Shown here: piece after piece, positions 57,931 to 64,000 of the stretch
Layout: each line of letters begins with the position of its first letter
Position numbering within the stretch: position 1 is the stretch's first letter
NCBI RefSeq assembly: GCF_029525575.1
Contig: NZ_JAPDIA010000009.1
Coordinates: 310,001 to 374,000, forward strand
Direction: 5' to 3'
Source: Cohnella rhizosphaerae
Lineage (GTDB): Bacteria; Bacillota; Bacilli; Paenibacillales; Paenibacillaceae
DNA length: 64,000 bases
Translations under genes and position numbers: made by a program
The notes under the pieces: model-generated
Database searches by the model: none
What the model was told of the DNA's origin: nothing
The model's input: only the letters and a program-made list of their open reading frames with translations

Positions 57931-58061
57931 CTTGCCAGTCCCTCAGTTCATGGCTTCCTATCGGTTGCGGCCGTTCGCCGCAAGCGCACTCTCTACTGTA
58001 ACAGGTGCCGGCTTGTTGTAAACCGAAAATCGTCTGCATTTTACGTGCGGCACACAAAATC

Positions 58062-58106
58062 TAAACACGCGCTTAACGAAGCCGTTCTAGTATAGGATTG
58101 TATACC
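58062..58106 (+). promoter_or_regulatory. Possible Pho box and -10 upstream of alkaline phosphatase
   Basis: TAAACA (58062-58067), TTAACG (58073-58078) and TTCTAG (58085-58090) are spaced 11-12 bases apart and resemble TT-A-ACA PhoP half-sites. TATACC (58101-58106) could be the -10. The matches are imperfect. Confidence 0.3.
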
Positions 58107-58124
58107 AAATGTGGAGGGGAAACG

Positions 58125-59392
58125 ATGAAACTTCGAGACAAGAAAGTGTTCAAAGCCACGCTGGCCGGTACGATGACGGCAGCTATTCTGACAGCCAGCG
58201 CAGTCACCGCTCAGCCGAACGACCGCGCGGACGCCGCATCCCCTCAAACGCAAAATGTCATCCTGTTCGTCGGCGACGGCATGGGCGCCGCGCAGCGCGA
58301 CGCCATCCGCCTGGCGACGGTCGGCGAGAAGGGCAATCTGGCGATGGACGCGATGCCGTACGTCGGATTGATTCATACGAGCTCCACGGTGCCGGTCACG
58401 GATTCGGCGGCCTCGGCGACCGCCTATGCCAGCGGCGTTAAGACTTACAACGGCGCAATCGGCATGGATGCCGACAAGAAGCCGGTCAAGACGATCATGG
58501 AATACGCGAAGGAAAAAGGAAAATCGACCGGCGTGGTCACGACCAGCCAAGTCACCGACGCCACCGGCGCAGCCTTCGGCGCGCATGTCGAAGACCGCTC
58601 CAAGCAGAGCGACATCGCGCTGCAATATTTGACCAAGAGCAAGATCGACGTCATCCTCGGCGGCGGGGAAGATTTCTGGTATCCGGCGGGCAACCCCGGC
58701 AAGTTCAAGGACGAGCCTGCCGAGGATCCTTCGGAGAAGAGCAAGGGCACGCAGGGCAACCTGGTCGACAAAGCCAAATCGCTTGGCTACAGCTACGTTT
58801 CCACGAAGGCGGACCTGCAAAAGGCGAAGGGCGGCAAGCTGCTCGGGCTTTTCTCCAACGAAGAGATGTTCCAGCAAAAGCCCGAAGGCGAAGGCGACAT
58901 CTACAACCCGGTCGTCTCTCTGCCCGAAATGACCCAAAAAAGCGATCGATACGCTGTCCAAGAACAAAAAAAGGCTTCTTCCTGATGGTCGAGGAAGAAG
59001 GCACGGACGAGTTCGCGCACCAGAACAACGCCAAAATGACGATCAAGGCCGGCCAACAGCTGGACCAGGCCGTCCAGGTCGCCAAGAGCTACGCCAAGAA
59101 GCATCCGGAGACGCTCGTGCTCGTGCTCGCCGATCACGAGACCGGCGGCTTCTCGATCGAGGAAGCGAACGCGGAAGACGAATCCGGCGACGGTATCTCC
59201 AAGGAAGACGGACCGTTCCAGATCGTGGGCACGAAGCAAAACTTCGTCGTCGACTGGACGACGTCGGGCCACACGGCCGTCGACGTTCCGATCACGGCCA
59301 TGGGTCGCAATGCGCAGCTCTTCACCGGCATCTACGAGAATACCGAAGTGTTCACGAAGCTGAAGCAGGCGCTGGGCATCAAGGGCAAATAA
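58125..59392 (+). CDS. Alkaline phosphatase (two frame breaks)
   Basis: Corrected length is 421 residues. GGAGGGG precedes the ATG at 58125. A signal peptide is followed by NVILFVGDGMG and the nucleophile Ser94 in VTDSAASATAYASG. Breaks are the A6 run at 58936-58941 and the A7 run at 58966-58972, each with one extra A; correction gives MTQKAIDTLSKNKKGFFLMVEEEGTDEF-AH. The metal ligands appear as LADHETGGFSIE and TSGHTAVDVP. The usual VEG-x-ID-x3-H segment is altered to VEEEGTDEFAH. It hydrolyses phosphomonoesters outside the membrane. A hairpin terminator follows. Confidence 0.9.
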
Positions 59393-59420
59393 GTTCGCCC
59401 GCGAAGCGGCGCGATAACGT

Positions 59421-59464
59421 AAAAAGGTACAGTCCCGCGAAAACGCGGGGCTGTACCTTTTTTG
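59421..59464 (+). terminator. Terminator after alkaline phosphatase
   Basis: AAAAAGGTACAG-CCCGCG pairs with CGCGGG-CTGTACCTTTTTT over a 4-base A-rich loop. Confidence 0.92.
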
Positions 59465-59470
59465 CTTGTT

Positions 59471-59592
59471 AATTGCACGTTTTCCGTCTCCCGGCCAACT
59501 CGCCCCTCAACCGGGCCAACGGCCCCAGTTGCACGGTTTTTCCGTTTAATTCTCCCCACTCGCCGCGCTAACGGCCCCAGTTGCACGGTTTA
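59471..59592. repeat. Two and a half tandem copies of a roughly 53-bp intergenic repeat
   Basis: The phrase AACGGCCCCAGTTGCACGGTTT occurs at about 59518-59539 and 59570-59592, preceded by a partial copy (AATTGCACGTTTTCCGT, 59471-59487) and separated by ACTCGCC-containing sequence. No gene was seen here. Confidence 0.65.
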
Positions 59593-59674
59593 CTTCTAAC
59601 TCGCGATTTATTGTGACTCATTTACCCTGATTACAGGTCTCATTAATCATTTTTTATTATTTTCGTGTAGCTTA

Positions 59675-59716
59675 TTGCAATATTAATGACGCATATATAT
59701 AATTGTGACACACAAT
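59675..59716 (+). promoter_or_regulatory. Promoter and operator of the SR1P-like/ppdK operon
   Basis: TTGCAA (59675-59680), a 17-base spacer and TATAAT (59698-59703) form a strong promoter in an AT-rich gap. ATTGTG-ACA-CACAAT (59702-59716) overlaps the -10 and presumed start, a position suited to repression. The adjacent regulator gene is ccpN-like. A GGCGG/CCGCC hairpin (59728-59749) lies just before the GGAGGAG site. Confidence 0.6.
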
Positions 59717-59764
59717 AAATTTTAAAAGGCGGCATTATTCCGAACCGCCGGGAGGAGAAGCAGC

Positions 59765-59947
59765 ATGTCGAACGCGACGAACGCTTTACAGGGAACCGCT
59801 CCGGCTCTTGAACTGGGTATGGTCATCTGCAAGCACTGTCAGCAGCTCATGTATACGATTCCGACCAACGGTGTGAAAAAAATATACGGCGTGTGCGGGC
59901 AGGAAGGCTGCCTGGAGACGGTCGAGGCGAGCGAGGGCGAAGATTGA
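59765..59947 (+). CDS. SR1P-like zinc-ribbon peptide
   Basis: 60 residues with GGAGGAGA before the ATG. After about 17 flexible residues the sequence reads MVICKHCQQLMYTIPTNGVKK followed by IYGVCGQEGC. This fits the SR1P pattern (IVCQ-x-C, then V-x-LYG-x-C, then C) of the GapA-binding peptide encoded by the Bacillus SR1 RNA. In B. subtilis SR1 is repressed by CcpN. Here the gene overlaps ppdK by one base and ccpN follows. The longer N-terminus is unlike the 39-residue B. subtilis peptide. The assignment rests on pattern similarity only. Confidence 0.65.
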   Translation: MSNATNALQGTAPALELGMVICKHCQQLMYTIPTNGVKKIYGVCGQEGCLETVEASEGED

Positions 59948-62619
59948 TGAGTATGCAATCCTGGGTTTATAGCTTTGAAGAAGGAAATGCCGGCATGCGA
60001 ACGCTGCTGGGCGGGAAAGGCGCCAATCTGGCGGAAATGACGCGCGTCGGACTTCCGGTGCCTCCCGGGTTTACGATTACGACCGAGGCGTGCCGCGCTT
60101 TTTTCCGGGCGGGCAATCGGATCTCGGGCGAGCTTCAGCTTCAAATGAGGGAAGCCGTCGCCCGGCTGGAGGAGAAGAAAGGTCAGCGGCTCGGCGATGC
60201 CGCCGACCCGCTGCTGGTCTCCGTCCGGTCGGGCTCTGTCGACTCGATGCCCGGGATGATGGACACGATCCTCAATCTGGGATTGAACGACGAGACCGTG
60301 AAGGGCCTGGCCGCGGTCACGGGCAATGACCGCTTCGCCTACGATTGCTACCGGCGGCTCATCCAGATGTTCGGCCAGGTGGTGCTCGGCATCGAATCGA
60401 TCCGTTTCGAAAAGCTGCTGCGCCGCCTGAAGCGCGAGCTCGGCATCGAGCAGGACCAGGAAGTGTCGGCCGAGGGCTGGATGAAGCTGATCGGCGAATA
60501 CAAGGAATGCGTGAAGACGTTCTCGGGCATTGATTTTCCCCAGGACGTGCACGAGCAGCTCACGCTTGCGACCGAAGCCGTGTTCAAGTCCTGGCACAAC
60601 CAGCGGGCGCAGGTGTACCGCAAGATCAACCGCATTCCCGACGAGCAGGGCACGGCGGTCAACGTTCAGAGCATGGTGTTCGGCAACAAAGGGGACGACT
60701 GCGGCACCGGCGTCGTGTTCACGCGCAATCCGTCCACCGGCGAGCGCGCGCTGTTCGGCGAGTATCTGACCAACGCGCAGGGCGAGGATGTCGTCGCGGG
60801 CGTGCGCACGCCGCAATCGATCGCGACCCTGAAGGACGTCATGCCGCGGGTCTACGAGGAACTGGCCGAGCTGTGCGATAGACTGGAGCTGCACTACGCC
60901 GACATGCAGGACATCGAGTTCACGGTGGAGCGCGGCGAGCTCTACGTGCTCCAGACGCGCGGCGGCAAGCGCAATGCCCAGGCGGCGCTGCGGATCGCCG
61001 TGGACCTCGCGGCCGAAGGCGTCGTCTCGCGCGAGGAAGCGCTGATGCGGATCGAGGTATCGCATCTGGAGCAGCTGCTCCACCGCGGCATTGACGAGCA
61101 AGCGGCGGGAGAGCCGATCGCTTCCGGTCTGCCCGCGTCTCCGGGCGCGGCCGTCGGCTTGGCCGTGTTCGACGCGGATACGGCCGCGGCGTGGGCGCAG
61201 GCGGGCAAGCCCGTCATCCTTGTGCGGGCCGAGACGACGCCGGAGGACATTCACGGCGTGCTCGCCGCGGAGGGCGTGCTCACCAGCCGTGGCGGCATGA
61301 CCAGCCATGCGGCGGTCGTGGCGCGAGGCATGGGCAAGCCGTGCGTATGCGGCTGCGAGGAAATGCGGATCGATCAGGCGCTGCGGCAGGCGGAGGCGGG
61401 CGGACGGACGATCGCCGAAGGGGACTGGCTGACGCTCGACGGTACGAGCGGCCGCATTTACGCGGGCAGCATTCCGCTTAAGGAAGCGGCGGTGACGGAT
61501 GAGCTGCAGCAGGTGCTGCGCTGGGCGGACGACATTCGCAGGCTGCGCGTTTACGCCAACGCGGATACGCCGGCCGACGCTGGAATCGCGCGCGGCTTCG
61601 GCGCGGAAGGCATCGGGCTGTGCCGGACGGAGCATATGTTTTTTGCGCCGGAGCGGCTGACCGTCATGCAGGCGATGATCATGGCGGAGTCGCGCGAGGA
61701 GCGGCTGGCGGCGCTCGAGCTGCTGCTGCCGATGCAGCAGGCAGACTTCGAAGGGCTGTTCCGGGAGATGGACGGATTGCCCGTTACGATTCGGCTGCTC
61801 GATCCGCCGCTGCACGAGTTTCTGCCGAATGCGGGTGAATTGCAGCAGAAGCTGCAGGCGGCCGGAACGGAGGAGGAGCAGGAGCAACTGCGGCGAATGA
61901 TTCGCAAGGTACATGCGCTGCACGAGGCCAACCCGATGCTCGGTCAGCGGGGCTGCAGGCTGGGTATCGTTTATCCCGAGATTTACGACATGCAAGCCGA
62001 GGCTGTCTTCCGGGCTGCTGCTGCATGCATGGACGGTGGAATCTCCGTGCATCCCGAGATTATGATTCCGCTTGTCGGCGACGCGAGCGAGCTGAGCCTG
62101 CTGCGCGAACGGGTCGAACGTGCCGCGGATCGCGTGCTCGGCGAGGCTGGCATGAGCGCTTGCGGGTACAAGGTCGGTACGATGATCGAAGTGCCGCGCG
62201 CCGCGCTGACGGCGGATCGCATCGCGGCCCATGCGGACTTCTTTTCCTTCGGCACGAACGACCTGACGCAGATGACCTATGGCTACAGCAGAGACGACGC
62301 GGAGGGCGGCTTCATGTCGCACTACCTTGAGCAGAAGCTGCTGCCGCACAACCCGTTCCAGGTGCTCGATCCGGACGGCGTCGGGCAGCTCATCGAAATT
62401 GCGGCGACGAAAGGGCGCTCGCGCAAGCCGGGCTTGAAGACGGGCATTTGCGGGGAGCATGGCGGAGACAAAGATTCGATCGCGTTCTGCCATCGCACGG
62501 GACTCGATTATGTAAGCTGCTCGCCGTACCGCATTCCGATGGCGCGGATCGCGGCCGCGCAGGCGGCGATCGAAAGCGCGGCCGAGGAGAAGAAGAGCCG
62601 GACCGTTCAGGCGATCTGA
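59947..62619 (+). CDS. ppdK: Pyruvate, phosphate dikinase
   Basis: 890 residues, the normal size. It interconverts pyruvate, ATP and phosphate with PEP, AMP and pyrophosphate. The nucleotide domain begins GGKGANLAEMTRVGLPVPPGFTITT; the swivelling phospho-His454 lies in TSRGGMTSHAAVVARGMGKP; the PEP-utiliser barrel has GIGLCRTEHMFF, FGTNDLTQMTYGYSRDD and CGEHGGD. Its ATG overlaps the SR1P-like stop (TGATG), so translation is coupled. The following gene encodes a CcpN-like repressor, consistent with gluconeogenic control. Confidence 0.95.
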   Translation: MSMQSWVYSFEEGNAGMRTLLGGKGANLAEMTRVGLPVPPGFTITTEACRAFFRAGNRISGELQLQMREAVARLEEKKGQRLGDAADPLLVSVRSGSVDSMPGMMDTILNLGLNDETVKGLAAVTGNDRFAYDCYRRLIQMFGQVVLGIESIRFEKLLRRLKRELGIEQDQEVSAEGWMKLIGEYKECVKTFSGIDFPQDVHEQLTLATEAVFKSWHNQRAQVYRKINRIPDEQGTAVNVQSMVFGNKGDDCGTGVVFTRNPSTGERALFGEYLTNAQGEDVVAGVRTPQSIATLKDVMPRVYEELAELCDRLELHYADMQDIEFTVERGELYVLQTRGGKRNAQAALRIAVDLAAEGVVSREEALMRIEVSHLEQLLHRGIDEQAAGEPIASGLPASPGAAVGLAVFDADTAAAWAQAGKPVILVRAETTPEDIHGVLAAEGVLTSRGGMTSHAAVVARGMGKPCVCGCEEMRIDQALRQAEAGGRTIAEGDWLTLDGTSGRIYAGSIPLKEAAVTDELQQVLRWADDIRRLRVYANADTPADAGIARGFGAEGIGLCRTEHMFFAPERLTVMQAMIMAESREERLAALELLLPMQQADFEGLFREMDGLPVTIRLLDPPLHEFLPNAGELQQKLQAAGTEEEQEQLRRMIRKVHALHEANPMLGQRGCRLGIVYPEIYDMQAEAVFRAAAACMDGGISVHPEIMIPLVGDASELSLLRERVERAADRVLGEAGMSACGYKVGTMIEVPRAALTADRIAAHADFFSFGTNDLTQMTYGYSRDDAEGGFMSHYLEQKLLPHNPFQVLDPDGVGQLIEIAATKGRSRKPGLKTGICGEHGGDKDSIAFCHRTGLDYVSCSPYRIPMARIAAAQAAIESAAEEKKSRTVQAI

Positions 62620-62756
62620 ATAGATATGGAAGAGAGGCGGGCAACCGGGCCGTAAAGGAAAATCGTCGAGATCGGGCGCCTTTGCGCGGAGGGGTGTGAT
62701 GCGGGACGCGGATCGGTTACAATGGGGGAAAAGAGTCGTCCAGCCTGGAGGTTGCC

Positions 62757-63410
62757 ATGCTCGAACTATCAACGCGCCAGCTTGAGATCGTCGATCTGGT
62801 TCGCAAGCGCGCGCCGATCACCGGCGAACAGATCGCGGAGGCGCTCGGCGTTACCCGCCCTTCGATCCGCTCGGATCTCGGCCTGCTGGCGATGCTGGGA
62901 TACATCGACGCCAAGCCCAAGGTCGGCTACTTCCCGGCCGCCGCGTCCGGCGATGCCGGCTCGTCCGGGCAGGATGCCGTCCTGCGGATGCGCGTGAAGG
63001 AAGTGATGGGCGTGCCCGTCGTCCTCCGCGAGACGGCGACCGTCGGCGACGCCGTCGTCTCGCTTTTCCTCGAAAACGTCGGCAGCCTGATCGTCGTCGA
63101 TGCGTCGGGCTCGCTGACCGGCATCGTCTCCCGCAAGGATCTGCTTAAGGTCGCCGTCGGCAACGCGCACGCGGACGCCGTCGTCCTGGGCATGGTGATG
63201 ACCCGGTTCCCCAATATCGTCACCGTCGCGCCGGAAGATACGATCCTCGACGCGATGCGGAAGATGATTACGCACGAGGTAGACGGTCTTCCGGTCGTCC
63301 AAGCGCATCCGCACGGCGGAACGCCGGTCGCCGAAGTCGTGGGCCGGATTACGAAGACGACGATCCTTAAGCTGATCTACGAGGCTGCGCTATCGAGGGA
63401 AGTTCCCTGA
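62757..63410 (+). CDS. ccpN: CcpN-like transcriptional repressor (HTH plus CBS pair)
   Basis: 217 residues; GGAGG precedes the ATG. The N-terminal HTH_11 (STRQLEIVDLVRKRAPITGEQIAEALGVTRPSIRSDLGLLAMLGYIDAKPKVGYF) and a tandem CBS domain (VVLRETATVGDAVVSLFLENVGSLIVVD; IVTVAPEDTILDAMRKMITHEVDGLPVV) give the CcpN architecture. CcpN represses gluconeogenic genes and the SR1 RNA in B. subtilis, with ATP/ADP as signals through the CBS pair. TACAAT at 62718-62723 may be its own -10. Confidence 0.88.
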   Translation: MLELSTRQLEIVDLVRKRAPITGEQIAEALGVTRPSIRSDLGLLAMLGYIDAKPKVGYFPAAASGDAGSSGQDAVLRMRVKEVMGVPVVLRETATVGDAVVSLFLENVGSLIVVDASGSLTGIVSRKDLLKVAVGNAHADAVVLGMVMTRFPNIVTVAPEDTILDAMRKMITHEVDGLPVVQAHPHGGTPVAEVVGRITKTTILKLIYEAALSREVP

Positions 63411-63536
63411 AGCCATTCGAGCATCCGATCGGCAAGAGCCGGAGGCGATCATGCCGTCGCATAACGCGACGCGGATCGGCCTCTTTCTCTTTGCCGGGAT
63501 CGTATTGCCTCATACAGAACGGAGAGAAACCGCATC

Positions 63537-64000
63537 ATGCCGCACGTCGTCATCAACGCCTTTCTCCTCGCGCTCGGACTCATTCTCCCGCTCGGGGCGC
63601 AAAACGTATTCGTCTTCAGCCAAGGAGCGCTGCAGCCTCGTTACGTCCGCGCGTTGCCGATCACGCTAACGGCTTCGGTCTGCGACACGCTGCTCGTCTC
63701 GCTCGCCGTATTCGGCTTGTCTGCAGTCGCGCTCGGCATCGGCTGGATCAAGACGTCGCTCGTTTCCGTCGGCGTGCTGTTTATGCTGTATATGGGTTGG
63801 GTCATCTGGCGGAGCAAGCCAAGGGCCGCGAACGGCGGACAGGCTGACCGGCTCGGCGCGTGGCGCCAGATCGCGCTGACCGCCTCGCTGTCGCTGCTTA
63901 ATCCGCATGCGATCATGGATACGGTCGGCGTCATCGGCACGAGCGCGCTGCGCTACGACGGCTGGGAGAAGTTCGTTTTTGCCGTCACCTGCATCGCCGT
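63537..64000 (+). CDS. LysE/ArgO-family amino acid exporter (3' partial)
   Basis: The first 154 residues are present and the gene runs out of the window. GGAGAG precedes the ATG. The sequence begins MPHVVINAFLLALGLILPLGAQNVFVFSQGAL, the typical first helix with the LPLGAQN signature of ArgO/LysE, and continues with helices at about 35-55, 65-85 and a SLLNPHAIMDTVGVIG segment. It exports basic amino acids in characterised members. Confidence 0.9.
   Translation, partial: MPHVVINAFLLALGLILPLGAQNVFVFSQGALQPRYVRALPITLTASVCDTLLVSLAVFGLSAVALGIGWIKTSLVSVGVLFMLYMGWVIWRSKPRAANGGQADRLGAWRQIALTASLSLLNPHAIMDTVGVIGTSALRYDGWEKFVFAVTCIA

Noticed and set aside
59839..62772. 977-codon minus-strand frame opposite ppdK
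   Set aside because: It covers the complement of ppdK and the SR1P-like gene and shows no domain.

Overview
The window looks like chromosome from a high-GC member of the Paenibacillaceae (Cohnella/Paenibacillus type). The evidence is indirect: S-layer-homology (SLH) surface proteins, several YesM/YesN two-component systems, CUT1 sugar ABC transporters, many polysaccharide-active enzymes, strong GGAGG ribosome binding sites, and an SR1P-like/PPDK/CcpN cluster typical of Bacilli. No rRNA, tRNA, CRISPR array, phage or transposase gene was seen.

Layout. 1-6.2 kb: a large secreted repeat protein ending in a dockerin, followed by an SLH-anchored protein with two cohesin-like domains, which together look like a small cell-surface cohesin/dockerin system. 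6.2-8.4 kb: a decayed LysR regulator divergent from an MFS exporter. 8.6-17.5 kb: YesN/YesM, a GH18-type secreted protein and a CUT1 ABC transporter. 17.6-20.2 kb: GH51 arabinofuranosidase divergent from an ArsR-like regulator with a perfect palindrome between them. 20.6-25.4 kb: a second CUT1 transporter plus an extra binding protein. 25.6-31.1 kb: a roughly 1,817-residue GH3 enzyme carrying a trefoil-like insert, Ig-like domains and three SLH domains. 31.5-37.9 kb: sensor kinase, YesN regulator, binding protein and a GH78-like rhamnosidase. The promoters in front of the second CUT1 operon, the GH3 gene and the kinase operon resemble each other, so this part may be one glycan-utilisation regulon.

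38-48 kb: a small AAA ATPase, an oxidoreductase pair with an AraC regulator, a two-gene chromate transporter, a ROK regulator, an XRE-cupin regulator divergent from tdh-kbl (threonine to glycine), and remnants of two decayed genes. 48-55.9 kb: methyltransferase, two stress proteins, a PPK2 polyphosphate kinase with an unusual long Ala/Lys-rich tail, a GNAT protein, an ECF42-type sigma factor with two DGPF proteins, DUF1801 and Uma2 proteins. 56-64 kb: a DUF2334 deacetylase-like protein divergent from alkaline phosphatase, an SR1P-like peptide gene overlapping ppdK, ccpN, and the start of a LysE-type exporter.

Important caveat: about 22 single-base frame breaks occur in otherwise intact genes. 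Nearly all are one extra base in a homopolymer run, and correcting them restores normal family lengths. They most likely reflect sequencing error, so these genes are annotated as whole genes with the break positions given.
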